Notes under the pieces: generated by a model
Databases searched by the model: none
What the model saw: only the letters and a program-made list of their open reading frames with translations
What the model was told of the DNA's origin: nothing
Position numbers and translations under genes: made by a program
Source of the DNA: Microbacterium testaceum StLB037
Lineage (GTDB): Bacteria; Actinomycetota; Actinomycetes; Actinomycetales; Microbacteriaceae
Direction: 5' to 3'
Assembly (NCBI RefSeq): GCF_008763945.1
Contig: NZ_VTQH01000003.1
Span: forward strand, 558,001-622,000
DNA length: 64,000 bases
Shown: positions 36,445-45,387 of the stretch, piece after piece
Layout: each line of letters starts with the position of its first letter
Position numbering within the stretch: the first letter of the stretch is position 1

Positions 36445-37217
36445 CGCGCGGGACCGTCTCGCTGGGTCTCGCCGGATCGCTCGGTCCCGATGCCATCGCA
36501 CAGATCGCCCCGGCTGCCGAGAGCGCGGGCTTCGACACGCTCTGGATCAACGACACCCCCGACGGCGATGCCCTCGCCGCTCTCGCCGCCGCCGCGCGTG
36601 TCACCGACCGCCTGCGTCTCGCCACGGGCGTCGTTCCCGTCGATCGCCGTCCCGCCGACGCGATCGCCGCTGAGGTGGCATCCCTCGGTCTCCCGCTCGA
36701 CCGCCTGACACTGGGCATCGGCTCGGGCATGGCCAAGCAGGGCGCCCTGGCCCGGGTGAGCGAGGCCATTTCTGTTCTTCACGAGGCGGGCGTACCCCGT
36801 GTGCTCGTCGGCGCGCTCGGACCGAAGATGCGGCGCACGGGTGCGGAGCTCGCCGAGGGGGTGCTGTTGAACTGGGTCCCGCCGGTCGAGGCGCGAGATC
36901 AGGCTGAGGCCCTCCACACCCTCGCCCCCGCGGCGCACGTCGCCGTGTATGTCCGCACCGCGATCGTCTCGGCCGCGCGCGAGCGCCTCGACGCCGAGAC
37001 GGCCCGGTACGCGTCGTTTCCGAACTACGCCGCGAACTTCGAGCGGATGGGGGTGGATGCCGCCGACACCACGATCCGCGACGTCACCGAACTGGGCGAG
37101 GCGCTCGAGGCCTACACCGCGGCTGCCGACGAGGTCGTGCTGCGGGCGATCGTGGCGGGGGACACCGTCGAGGCGTATGTGGACTTCGCGAGGAGGACGG
37201 CGCCGTCGCCGCGGTGA
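36441..37217 (+). CDS. LLM-class flavin-dependent oxidoreductase, shorter paralogue
   Basis: A 258-residue luciferase-like protein, shorter than its neighbour. AAESAGFDTLWINDTPDG, TGVVPVDRRPADAIAAEVASLGLPLDRLTLGIGSG and GAELAEGVLLNWV are family segments. GTG 36441 overlaps the first LLM stop (GTGA), so the two are co-translated and may act together or as a heterodimer, as in bacterial luciferase (inference). Confidence 0.87.
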   Translation: MTRGTVSLGLAGSLGPDAIAQIAPAAESAGFDTLWINDTPDGDALAALAAAARVTDRLRLATGVVPVDRRPADAIAAEVASLGLPLDRLTLGIGSGMAKQGALARVSEAISVLHEAGVPRVLVGALGPKMRRTGAELAEGVLLNWVPPVEARDQAEALHTLAPAAHVAVYVRTAIVSAARERLDAETARYASFPNYAANFERMGVDAADTTIRDVTELGEALEAYTAAADEVVLRAIVAGDTVEAYVDFARRTAPSPR

Positions 37218-37407
37218 CACCGGAGACGCGGCGCGGTCGGAGCGGCATGCCGTGCAATCGGACGCTGTGAACCTGCGGCCCCCCAGGGCAACGCCCGCGA
37301 CGGCGCGCCGTGAGCGCGGCGTGTCGAGAGGGCCCGGTTGACGGATCCGCGACCGGGCCTCGCTCCGGCGCGGCCCCGCCCCCTCGTCCGGATGACAGAC
37401 TGACCGG

Positions 37408-37815
37408 ATGCCGCGTCGCACAGGTCTCACCGTTCGCTCCGTCGCCCGCGGGGCCTTGGCCCTGCTGCTCGTCGGGGCGGGGGTCAGCCACGTCACGTGG
37501 GGCCGCCGCGGCTACCGGATCGTCGTTCCGGGGTGGGCGACGCGCCTGCTCCGAACCGACAAGGACGCCATCGTCGTGGCATCCGGAGCCGTCGAGGTAA
37601 TCCTCGGCGTCGCCCTCGTCGCGCTGCCGAAGGAGCGCGGTCGTGTCGGCGCAGCCATCGCCGCGTTCTTCGTCGCGGTGTTCCCGGGCAACGTGCACCA
37701 GTGGCGCACCGGGCGTTCGGCGCCGGGGCTCAACACCGACCGCTCCCGCTTCCTCCGCCTCTTCCTGCAGGTGCCGCTCGTCGCGTGGGCATGGTGGTCG
37801 ACGCGCGCACGCTGA
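37408..37815 (+). CDS. DoxX-like small membrane protein
   Basis: A 135-residue protein with about four hydrophobic segments, including ALALLLVGAGVSHVTW, AIVVASGAVEVILGVALVAL and VGAAIAAFFVAVFPGNVHQW. The order and the GNVHQW end of the third segment fit the DoxX/DUF-type membrane family. ATG 37408 is 6 nt after CAGACT (37396-37401), a leaderless layout. Function unknown. The 190-nt spacer upstream shows nothing else. Confidence 0.78.
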   Translation: MPRRTGLTVRSVARGALALLLVGAGVSHVTWGRRGYRIVVPGWATRLLRTDKDAIVVASGAVEVILGVALVALPKERGRVGAAIAAFFVAVFPGNVHQWRTGRSAPGLNTDRSRFLRLFLQVPLVAWAWWSTRAR

Positions 37816-37846
37816 CGCGCTCGCCCCGGTGTGGGGCGGGATAAGC

Positions 37847-37897
37847 GGTTTGGGGCGCAAAATTCACGCCCCCAACGGCAGAATCCGCCCCAAAACC
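37847..37897. repeat. Palindrome with TTTGGGGCG arms at a convergent junction
   Basis: GGTTTGGGGCG (37847-37857) pairs with CGCCCCAAAACC (37886-37897), one A bulged. Same arm as the element at 7764-7834, 30 kb away, again between convergent genes. Confidence 0.6.
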
Positions 37898-37945
37898 AGC
37901 ATCGGTCGCTCAACACCTGCCCTCGCCGGCCCGCGCCGAAACGCC

Positions 37946-39595
37946 TTACGCGGCCTCGCCGAGCTCCAGAATCCCGTTCTCGAACGCGGAGCGAGCGAGC
38001 ACCTTGTAGCCGTGGTCGGCGAAGAACACCGTGAGCCGGTCGTCCTCGATCGCCATGACCGTGCCCGTGCCGAACTCGCCGTGCTCGACAACGGAGTCGA
38101 TTCGGATGCCGTCCGACGACGCGTCGGCGGCCGGTTCGTCCACCGGTGCCACGGCACCCGCGTCGCAGCGGTCGCACGACCCGCACTGGGCGGGGGCCTC
38201 GACCCCGAAGTACTCGAGGAGGGCCCGGCGGCGGCAGTGCGTGGTCTCGGCGTAGGCGCGCATGATCTCGATGCGCGAGGCCCGGATGCGCTCCTCGGCC
38301 TCGTCGCGCTCTCGCACGGCGCTGACCGCGTCGCCCGCCGAGACCTTCGCCCGCGCTGAGACCCCGTCGGGCCCCGACACGGCCAACTCGCACGCGACGA
38401 GCTGGTTCAGCACCCGCCCGATCGCACGCACCGAGCGGCCGCTCTCGTCGGCGATCTCCTTCGCTCGAACCGGCTTCTTCGTCTGCTGCAGCACGTCCCA
38501 GACCCCGGCGATATCGGCGCGTTTGGTGTGGCCGCCGGCGAAGAACGAGCGCAGCGAGAAGTCTTCGGCGCGGTAGTGCAGAATCGCCCGCGCGGGCTGC
38601 CCGTCGCGTGCCGCGCGGCCGATCTCCTGCGCGTACGAGTCGAGCGACTCGGTCACGTCGGCGTGGACCACCAGACGCACGTCGCTCTTGTCGACGCCCA
38701 TGCCGAAGGCCGAGGTCGCCACGACGACGTCGAGTTCTCCCGCGCTCCAGGCGGAGTGCACCTCGTCGCGCTTCTTCTGCGCCATGGCGCCGTGGTACGC
38801 CGCGGCGCGCAGGCCGAGCTCCCGCAGCTCCTCGGCGTAGGAGTCGGTGCCCTTGCGCGTCGCCACGTACAGCAGCGCCGGGCCGCCGGCATCCTGGACA
38901 TCCGAGATGACCGCGCGGCGCTTGTCGGCGTCGTGCTCGTGCCGGCGGACGGCCATGTGGATCTCGGGGCGGTCCATGCCGCGCACCTCGAGGTGGGGGT
39001 CGCGCATGCCGAGGCTCGAGACGATGTCGTCGCGGACGGGAGCGGATGCCGTGGCCGTCAACGCCAGCACCGGGGGGTGGCCGAGCGCTTCGATGGCGTC
39101 GCCGATGCGCGCGTAGTCGGGGCGGAAATCGTGCCCCCATGCCGAGACGCAGTGCGCTTCGTCGATCACGACCAGGCGCACGTCGACTTTCGCCAGCCGG
39201 TCGAAGACTTCGGCGTTGGCGAGCTGTTCGGGCGCGAGGAAGGCGTAGACCGCGTCGGGCCCCTCGATCGCGGCCCAGGCCGTCTTCTTGGCGGCGGCGC
39301 TCGTGCGGGAGTTCAGGGCCACGGCCGCGGGGGCGTCGGGGGCCGCATCGATCGAGTCGATCTGGTCGCGCTGCAGGGCGAGCAGGGGCGAGATGACGAC
39401 CGTCGTCCCGCCGAGCTCGCACCCGGCGATCTGGTACACCGCCGACTTTCCGGCACCGGTGGGGAAGACGACGAGCGTGTCGCGACCGCTGACCACCGCG
39501 TCGATCGCCTCGGCCTGACCCGGCAGCAGGTCGTCCCACCCGAACACCTCGCGGGCGGTACGGGCGGACTGTTCGAGTGTGGCGGGAGCGTTCAC
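37946..39595 (-). CDS. recQ: RecQ-family ATP-dependent DNA helicase
   Basis: A 549-residue 3'-5' helicase. Walker A is FPTGAGKS (near residue 50); motif II DEAHCVSAWGHDFRPDY; motif III LTATA; motif VI QEIGRAARDGQ. A zinc-type region (HCRRRALLEYFG, then CGSCDRC) follows, as in RecQ. Instead of an HRDC domain it ends with a short beta-rich tail (GTGTVMAIEDDRLTVFF). Start: GTG 39595. A damage-type promoter lies upstream, back to back with that of the DNA ligase. Confidence 0.95.
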   Translation of the reverse strand: MNAPATLEQSARTAREVFGWDDLLPGQAEAIDAVVSGRDTLVVFPTGAGKSAVYQIAGCELGGTTVVISPLLALQRDQIDSIDAAPDAPAAVALNSRTSAAAKKTAWAAIEGPDAVYAFLAPEQLANAEVFDRLAKVDVRLVVIDEAHCVSAWGHDFRPDYARIGDAIEALGHPPVLALTATASAPVRDDIVSSLGMRDPHLEVRGMDRPEIHMAVRRHEHDADKRRAVISDVQDAGGPALLYVATRKGTDSYAEELRELGLRAAAYHGAMAQKKRDEVHSAWSAGELDVVVATSAFGMGVDKSDVRLVVHADVTESLDSYAQEIGRAARDGQPARAILHYRAEDFSLRSFFAGGHTKRADIAGVWDVLQQTKKPVRAKEIADESGRSVRAIGRVLNQLVACELAVSGPDGVSARAKVSAGDAVSAVRERDEAEERIRASRIEIMRAYAETTHCRRRALLEYFGVEAPAQCGSCDRCDAGAVAPVDEPAADASSDGIRIDSVVEHGEFGTGTVMAIEDDRLTVFFADHGYKVLARSAFENGILELGEAA

Positions 39596-39622
39596 GGAGC
39601 CTCATTCCTGGGGGAGGACCCC

Positions 39623-39644
39623 AGCACACCCCAGACCTCCGACA
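39623..39644 (-). promoter_or_regulatory. RecA-NDp/PafBC-type promoter motif, recQ
   Basis: Minus strand TGTCGGAG (39644-39637), 8 nt, TGTGCT (39628-39623). The upstream octamer is perfect for the local consensus; the -10 is poor (G at the second base). Unlike the others it would leave a leader of about 20 nt before GTG 39595. Confidence 0.5.
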
Positions 39645-39735
39645 TCGCCCCGGGGGTTGCGGGGTGGAGCGGGATCTGTTCTCGCGACGGCCCCGCCATG
39701 TCACTGCGGCGGGATGCGCACAAGCGCCGCGTCGA

Positions 39736-39757
39736 TGTCGGAGGGGGATGCCAGGAT
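39736..39757 (+). promoter_or_regulatory. RecA-NDp/PafBC-type promoter motif, DNA ligase
   Basis: TGTCGGAG (39736-39743), 8 nt, CAGGAT (39752-39757), 6 nt, ATG 39764. Identical over its full length to the site at 31787-31808. Confidence 0.65.
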
Positions 39758-39763
39758 GCCGAC

Positions 39764-41308
39764 ATGCTCTTCGGCGACATCGAGACCGCGCTCGCAGCGG
39801 TGACGAACACGCGCTCGCGCCTGGCGAAGGTCGACGCCCTCGCGACGCTGCTGCGCGGACTGGATCCGCATGAGATCGAGCCCGCCGTCGGACTGCTCAC
39901 GGCCTCGCCGCGCCAGGGGCGTCTGGGTGTGGGCTGGCGCACGCTCTCGGCACGCGACGGCGCTCACGCCGAAGCCCCGAGCCTGACGATCGGCGACGTC
40001 GACGACGCCTTCACGCGGCTGACCGAGGTGAGCGGGAGCGGTTCCGCAGCGGTGCGCACGCGCCTGCTCGACGAGCTCGCCGAGCGCGCGACGGCGCACG
40101 AGTGGCACCTCCTCATCCGCATCATGACGGGGGAGCTGCGCACCGGCGCCCTCGAGGGAGTGCTGCTGGATGCCGTGGCTCGAGCCTCCGACCGCGACGG
40201 GGCCCTGGTGCGCCGTGCCGCCATGCTCTCGGGCGACCTGGGTGAGACGACGCGCATCGCGCTGACCGGAACGGCCGACGACTTGGCCGCCGTCGGACTC
40301 GTGGTCGGCCGCGGCGTGCAGCCGATGCTGGCGTCGACCGCGGCCAGCGTGGCCGAGGCGATGACCGTGACGGGCCGCGCGTCGGTGGAGTACAAGCTCG
40401 ACGGGGCGCGCGTGCAGGTGCACCGGCGCGGCGACGAGGTCCGCGTCTTCACCCGCACGCTCGCCGACATCACCCACCGCGTGCCTGAAATCGTCGAGGT
40501 CGCCCTATCGCTGCCCGTCGACGACGTGATTCTCGACGGCGAGACGCTCTCGCTCGACGAGGACGGCGGCCCGCGACCGTTCCAAGACACCATGGCCCGC
40601 TTCGGCGCGGAGACGGCGCGAGAGATCGCGCTCCGGCCCTGGTTCTTCGACATCCTGCACGTCGACGGTCGCGACCTCGTCGACGAACCCCTCGCCACCC
40701 GCCTCGACGAACTGCAGAGGGTCGCGGGCGAGCACCGCATCCCCGCCGTCCTCACCGACGACGTCGAGGTCGCCGACGCGTTCGCCCGCGACGCGCTCGC
40801 CGCCGGTCACGAGGGCGTGATGGTGAAAGGGCTCGACGACGCGTACACCGCGGGGCGCCGCGGCAAGAGCTGGCTCAAGGTCAAGCCGGTCCACACCTTC
40901 GACCTCGTCGTGCTCGGTGTCGAATACGGGTCGGGGCGGCGGTCGGGCTGGCTGTCCAACCTGCATCTCGGAGCCCGTGATCCCGAGGGACGCTTCGGTG
41001 AGGTCGGCGGCTTCGTCATGGTCGGCAAGACCTTCAAAGGCCTCACCGACCAACTCCTGCAGTGGCAGACGGCGCACTTCGCCGAGCGGCAGACGGGGGA
41101 TCTCCCGGGCGGCATCCGCGTCGCCCCCGACACCGTCGTCGAGATCGCGATCGACGGGGTGCAGCGCTCGGTGCGGTATCCCGGCGGCGTGGCGCTGCGC
41201 TTCGCCCGGGTGAAGACCTACCGTTCCGACAAGACCGCGGCCGAGGCCGACACGATCGACACCCTGCGTGCGCTGCTTCCCGGCGGCGGAGCAGCGACGG
41301 AAGGATGA
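39764..41308 (+). CDS. ATP-dependent DNA ligase (LigB type)
   Basis: A 514-residue ligase. The N-terminal DNA-binding domain (about 1-190) is followed by the adenylation domain with nucleotidyl lysine Lys211 in EYKLDGARVQVH, motif III-like DDVILDGETLS, motif IV EGVMVKGL and motif V SWLKVKP, then an OB-fold domain. Size and domain order match mycobacterial LigB, an auxiliary ligase used in repair besides NAD-dependent LigA. ATG 39764 is leaderless behind a damage-type promoter. Confidence 0.93.
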   Translation: MLFGDIETALAAVTNTRSRLAKVDALATLLRGLDPHEIEPAVGLLTASPRQGRLGVGWRTLSARDGAHAEAPSLTIGDVDDAFTRLTEVSGSGSAAVRTRLLDELAERATAHEWHLLIRIMTGELRTGALEGVLLDAVARASDRDGALVRRAAMLSGDLGETTRIALTGTADDLAAVGLVVGRGVQPMLASTAASVAEAMTVTGRASVEYKLDGARVQVHRRGDEVRVFTRTLADITHRVPEIVEVALSLPVDDVILDGETLSLDEDGGPRPFQDTMARFGAETAREIALRPWFFDILHVDGRDLVDEPLATRLDELQRVAGEHRIPAVLTDDVEVADAFARDALAAGHEGVMVKGLDDAYTAGRRGKSWLKVKPVHTFDLVVLGVEYGSGRRSGWLSNLHLGARDPEGRFGEVGGFVMVGKTFKGLTDQLLQWQTAHFAERQTGDLPGGIRVAPDTVVEIAIDGVQRSVRYPGGVALRFARVKTYRSDKTAAEADTIDTLRALLPGGGAATEG

Positions 41309-41312
41309 CGCG

Positions 41313-41939
41313 ATGAGTCTGGCTCCCTGGCTCGACGGCGAGCTCGGTTACCGCAGCTTCGGAACGCCCGGCGCCCCGCGCGCCGTCTTCGTCCTGCGCA
41401 CAGGCGATATCGCCACCACCGACCCCGACGCCCGCGTCACCTCGGGGTTCGACGTGCGGATCGTCGCTGTCGGTCTCGACGCTCCCGAGCTGGAGGATCC
41501 GCCGGTCTTCGGCGGGCAGACCCCGGCCGGGCTGACGGTCGAGGCGCTGAAGGCGCTGCTCGAGCGCGAGGCACCGGGGGCCACGGTCGGGGTGGTCGGC
41601 GAGCGGTCGGCCGGGCCGATCGCGCTGTACCTCGCCGCGGCGATGGGCGAGGTGGTCGACCGGGTCGCGATCGTCGGCGTGCAGAGCCCGACCGATGCGC
41701 TGAGTCGCGATCTGCGGACACCTCTGCTCGACGACCTCGCGGCCGACGTCCTGGTGGTGGTGGGTGGCGAGGGACCCGCGGGACACGGCGACGCGGCCTG
41801 GTACGTCGACCGCCTGCGCTCGGGCACGGCCGAAATCGTCCACCCCGATGAGATCGGCTCGGTCAATGGAGAGGTGACGTTGACCTCGGTCTGGGCGCGT
41901 GTGCTGGCCCACGTCGCCCCCGGGACCGAGCGCCGCTGA
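41313..41939 (+). CDS. Alpha/beta-hydrolase-like protein, degenerate
   Basis: A 208-residue protein that resembles a small alpha/beta hydrolase: GERSAGPIALYLAAAMG stands where a nucleophile elbow would be, and DDLAADVLVVVGGEGP resembles the strand before the catalytic acid. The GxSxG motif is not intact and a catalytic His is not evident, so activity is doubtful. It begins 4 nt after the ligase stop with an AAGGATGA ribosome site and is probably co-transcribed with the ligase. Confidence 0.65.
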   Translation: MSLAPWLDGELGYRSFGTPGAPRAVFVLRTGDIATTDPDARVTSGFDVRIVAVGLDAPELEDPPVFGGQTPAGLTVEALKALLEREAPGATVGVVGERSAGPIALYLAAAMGEVVDRVAIVGVQSPTDALSRDLRTPLLDDLAADVLVVVGGEGPAGHGDAAWYVDRLRSGTAEIVHPDEIGSVNGEVTLTSVWARVLAHVAPGTERR

Positions 41940-41971
41940 ACCGTTCGAGGCGCGAAGCGCCCGTCCCGCCG

Positions 41972-42832
41972 TCAGCCCCGGCCGACCGCCTTCACCTGCA
42001 CGACGTTCGACTCCTCGTCGACCTCGACGTGGTCGGTCTGCGCCTTGAGGAAGTCCGAGAAGCTTCGGAATCCCAGCGCCTTCTCACTGAATGAGGGGTC
42101 GAGGCGCTTCATCAGGTCCTTCACCGCCGAGGCGTGCAGCCACTCGCCGTCGGCGCGCTCGGCCTCGAGCTGCATCGCCCGATCGAGCAGGTCGACCGCG
42201 GGATCCTTCGAGCGCTTGCGGGCGCGGGGCCGCGAGGGAGCGGCATCCTTCTTCGTCTCGGCGAGCTTCGGGATGCCGGGGAGCGAGTCGTACGCGTCGA
42301 AGCGGTCGCAGGCGGCGGCGAGCGACTTCGCCGTGGACCCGGCGACCCCGACCCCGACGACGTAGCGACCCAGCCTCTTGCAGCGCTGGGCGAGCGGGAC
42401 GTAGTCGCTGTCACCGGCGACGATGACGACGTGCGACAGGTCGGGAAGGCGGAACATGTCCTCCACGGCATCCACCGCGAGGCGGATGTCGGCGCCGTTC
42501 TTCGCGTACGCCGCGGCGGGGAAGAGCTGAACGAGGTCGACCGCGCGCGCGACGAGCTGGGAACGGTATTCGGCGTTCACCGGCGACGACCAGTCGGCGT
42601 AGGCGCGGGTGAGCACGAGCGTGCCGAACGACGCCGCGTAGTCGATGACCGCGCCGACGTCGATCGTCGCCTTCGTCAGTCGCTCGGCGATCTCGGGCTC
42701 GACGGGGTTCTCAGCGATCTTCTGCCGATCCCGCGAGTACGCGTTGCGCCCGTGGACTCGGTCGTACCAGGACATCACGATGTTGTCGAAGTCGAGGTAG
42801 ACGGCGACGCGGGCGGTCTGGGTGTCGGGCAT
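41972..42832 (-). CDS. NYN-domain nuclease-like protein with C-terminal OST-HTH/LOTUS domain
   Basis: A 286-residue protein. Residues 1-165 form a NYN (PIN-like) domain with acidic residues in VAVYLDFDNIV, NGADIRLAVDAVEDMF and VVIVAGDSDYVPLAQRCKRLG. Residues about 215-280 (DGEWLHASAVKDLMKRLDPSFSE...FSDFLKAQ) match an OST-HTH/LOTUS domain that binds RNA. A basic linker joins them. It is probably an RNA-processing or RNA-binding protein. ATG 42832 is 6 nt after CAGACT (42844-42839), leaderless. Confidence 0.85.
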   Translation of the reverse strand: MPDTQTARVAVYLDFDNIVMSWYDRVHGRNAYSRDRQKIAENPVEPEIAERLTKATIDVGAVIDYAASFGTLVLTRAYADWSSPVNAEYRSQLVARAVDLVQLFPAAAYAKNGADIRLAVDAVEDMFRLPDLSHVVIVAGDSDYVPLAQRCKRLGRYVVGVGVAGSTAKSLAAACDRFDAYDSLPGIPKLAETKKDAAPSRPRARKRSKDPAVDLLDRAMQLEAERADGEWLHASAVKDLMKRLDPSFSEKALGFRSFSDFLKAQTDHVEVDEESNVVQVKAVGRG

Positions 42833-42879
42833 GCGTCCAGTCTGACCCGTCGCGTGCGAGAGCGGGTAGCCCTCGCGGC

Positions 42880-43863
42880 TCACCGCTCGCCGGGGTAGAC
42901 GACGCCGATCTGGCGGCGCACCTCGTCGAGCACGCCCATGATCGCGACGGTCTCGTCGATCGACAGGATGTCGTTCGATGCAGCACCGGCGGCGACGAAG
43001 CGCTCGGCGGCCTGGGCCTGGAACTGCATGCCCCGGCCCTCGACCTCGGTCGTGAACTCCTCGATCACCTCGCCGCCGGGGGAGACCACGCGGAAGGAGG
43101 TCGGCGTGTACCAGACGCGGTCGATCTCGATCCGGGCCTCGGTGCCGACGATCTGCGCGACGTTCATCCCGGCACCGCGCGACGATGACACGGTGGTCGA
43201 CACGGCCCCGCCGGCGTGCACGAACGCGGTCGCGACCTCGGCGTCGCTACCCGCGTCGGACAGGCGCGCGAGAGCGGTGATCCGCTCGGGCAGGCCCAGG
43301 ACGTCGATCGCGAACGAGATCGGATAGATGCCCAGGTCGAGCAGAGCCCCGCCGCCGAGCTCGAGGTCGTTCAGGCGATGCGCCGGGTCGGTCGAGATCT
43401 TCTGGGTGTGGTCGGCCGAGACGACGCGGATCTCACCGAGGGTGCCCGCGGCGAGGATCTCGCGGATGCGCACCATGTGCGGCAAGTACCGCGTCCACAT
43501 GGCCTCCATCGCGAGCAGCCCCTTCTCGGCGGCCTTGTCGCGGATGGCCGCGGCTTCGGCGGCGTTGAGCGTGAACGGCTTCTCGACCAGCACGTGCTTG
43601 CCGTGCTCGAGCGCGAGCAGGGCGTTGTCGATGTGGCCGGGGTGCGGGGTCGCGATGTAGACGATGTCGACGTCGGGGTCGGCGACCAGCTCTTCGTACG
43701 AGCCGTGGGCGTGCGCGATGCCGTACTGCTCGGCGAAAGCCCGAGCGCTGTCGATGCGACGCGAGCCGACGGCGGTGACGTCGAGGCCCGCGGTGCGCAG
43801 GTCGGAGGTGAAGGCGTGCGCGATGCCGCCCGTTGCGAGGATGCCCCAGTGCAGTCCGGTCAT
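42880..43863 (-). CDS. Gfo/Idh/MocA-family oxidoreductase
   Basis: A 327-residue NAD(P)-dependent dehydrogenase. The Rossmann fold starts at WGILATGGIAHAFTSDL, followed by DVDIVYIATPHPGHIDNALLALEHGKHVLVEKP (conserved EKP lysine), AMWTRYLPHMVRI and ELGGGALLDLGIYPISFA with the GxYP-type active-site region. The sugar-like substrate is unknown. ATG 43863 stands 7 nt after TACGGT (43876-43871), leaderless, behind a damage-type promoter. Confidence 0.92.
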   Translation of the reverse strand: MTGLHWGILATGGIAHAFTSDLRTAGLDVTAVGSRRIDSARAFAEQYGIAHAHGSYEELVADPDVDIVYIATPHPGHIDNALLALEHGKHVLVEKPFTLNAAEAAAIRDKAAEKGLLAMEAMWTRYLPHMVRIREILAAGTLGEIRVVSADHTQKISTDPAHRLNDLELGGGALLDLGIYPISFAIDVLGLPERITALARLSDAGSDAEVATAFVHAGGAVSTTVSSSRGAGMNVAQIVGTEARIEIDRVWYTPTSFRVVSPGGEVIEEFTTEVEGRGMQFQAQAAERFVAAGAASNDILSIDETVAIMGVLDEVRRQIGVVYPGER

Positions 43864-43870
43864 GCGCTCC

Positions 43871-43892
43871 ACCGTAGCGGCGACCGCCGACA
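43871..43892 (-). promoter_or_regulatory. RecA-NDp/PafBC-type promoter motif, Gfo/Idh gene
   Basis: Minus strand TGTCGGCG (43892-43885), 8 nt, TACGGT (43876-43871), 7 nt, ATG 43863. A full TAnnnT -10. Confidence 0.6.
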
Positions 43893-43979
43893 TCGGACGC
43901 GCTGTCCTCGAGCGTGATACGAGATCCCGGATGCCGGGACCCCCGGGCGGCGCGGAAACCCACGCCGTAGGCTCGACGC

Positions 43980-45302
43980 ATGACGCCCGTCGAGCGCTTC
44001 CGCGAACTGTTGTCCATCCCGACGGTGTCGCGCTCGGACCCGGCCGAAACCGACGACGCGGCGTTCGAACGCTTCCACGCGGCGCTCGAGCGGCTGTATC
44101 CGCGGGTTCACGAACGTCTCGAACGGGAGGTCGTCGCGGGGCGCTCCCTGCTGTACCGCTGGGTGGGAACCAGCCCCGGCAGCCCCCTCGTCCTCCTCGC
44201 CCACCAGGACGTCGTCCCGGTCGACGGGCAGGAGTGGCAGCACCCGCCCTTCGCCGCCGACGTCGTGGGGGAGGGGTCCGACGCGACGATCCACGCCCGC
44301 GGGGCGATCGACGACAAGGGCGCCCTCGTCGCCATCCTCGAAGCGGTCGAGGGAGCGCTCGCCGAGGGCGTCACCGCGCGCACCGACGTGTGGCTCGCGT
44401 TCGGTCACGACGAGGAGACGCGCGGAACCGGGGCCCAAGCCATCGCGGCCCTTCTCGCGGAGCGCGGCATCCGGCCCTCTCTCGTGCTCGACGAGGGCGG
44501 CGCCGTGGTCGAGGGGGCGGTGCCCGGGGTCGCTGCACCCACCGCGATGATCGGTGTCGCCGAGCGCGGCGTCGCGACCTTCGACCTCGTGACCCGCGAG
44601 GCAGGGGGACACGCCTCGACCCCTCCGCGCCTGCCCGCGACCGCCCGGCTCGCCCGCGCGATCGACCGCCTGCGTCGCCGCCCTTTTCCGCGGCGCCTCG
44701 TCCCGCCGGTGCGCGCGATGCTGGCCACGGCCGCGCCGCACGCGCGGGAGCCTCTGGCGACGCTGTTCCGCCGCACCGCCGTCTCGGGCCCCGCGCTCAC
44801 GGCCGCGTTGTCGCGGCTCGGTCCCGAGACCAACGCCCTCGTGCGCACGACCGCCGTCGTGACCCGCCTCGAGGGGTCGGCGGGTGAGAACGTCCTCGCC
44901 ACCTCGGCGCGCGCGAGCGTCAACGTCCGGCTGCTCACCGGCGACACCCTCTCCGACGCGGCGGTCCACCTGCGGCGGGCGGTCGCCGACCCGCTCGTCG
45001 ACATCGAGTTGCGCCACGGCAGCGACCCCTCCCCGGTCTCGCCGTGGCGGGGGGAGCCGTGGCGGCGGCTGTCCCGCGCCGTCACCGAGACGCTCGGCGC
45101 CGACACCGTTCCCCTGCCGTATCTGCAGCTCGGGGCCAGCGACAGCCGGTTCTACACCGATCTGACCGATGCGGTGTACCGCTTCGCACCCTTCCACCTC
45201 ACCCGCGCCGAGCGCGACGCGCTGCACGCCCCCGACGAGCGCATCCGCGTGGACGTCTGGCTCCGCGGCATCCGGTTCTATCGGGCCCTGCTCGAGTCCT
45301 GA
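43980..45302 (+). CDS. M20/M25/M40-family peptidase
   Basis: A 440-residue zinc peptidase. VLLAHQDVVPVDGQEWQHPPF holds the first metal His and Asp; HARGAIDDKGALVAILEA the bridging Asp; AFGHDEETRGTGAQAI the catalytic Glu; DEGGAV the next ligand; a late His (RFAPFHLTRAERD) the last. The insert around ATFDLVTREAGGHAS is the dimerisation domain. It looks like carboxypeptidase or dipeptidase (PM20D1-like). ATG 43980 is 6 nt after TAGGCT (43968-43973), leaderless. Confidence 0.92.
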   Translation: MTPVERFRELLSIPTVSRSDPAETDDAAFERFHAALERLYPRVHERLEREVVAGRSLLYRWVGTSPGSPLVLLAHQDVVPVDGQEWQHPPFAADVVGEGSDATIHARGAIDDKGALVAILEAVEGALAEGVTARTDVWLAFGHDEETRGTGAQAIAALLAERGIRPSLVLDEGGAVVEGAVPGVAAPTAMIGVAERGVATFDLVTREAGGHASTPPRLPATARLARAIDRLRRRPFPRRLVPPVRAMLATAAPHAREPLATLFRRTAVSGPALTAALSRLGPETNALVRTTAVVTRLEGSAGENVLATSARASVNVRLLTGDTLSDAAVHLRRAVADPLVDIELRHGSDPSPVSPWRGEPWRRLSRAVTETLGADTVPLPYLQLGASDSRFYTDLTDAVYRFAPFHLTRAERDALHAPDERIRVDVWLRGIRFYRALLES

Positions 45303-45334
45303 CCCCCGGATCGGAACCTGACCGCCGCGTCGGT

Positions 45335-45355
45335 TATCCTCGTGTGACCGGTCAC
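45335..45355 (+). promoter_or_regulatory. Promoter -10 and LacI-type operator of the second LacI gene
   Basis: TATCCT (45335-45340) is followed by the perfect 12-bp palindrome GTGACCGGTCAC (45344-45355) at the expected transcription start. A near-identical palindrome lies at the sugar importer promoter, so the regulator probably controls itself and the importer. Confidence 0.7.
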
Positions 45356-45387
45356 GCAACAGCGCGCGACCCGCAATGAGGCGGACC

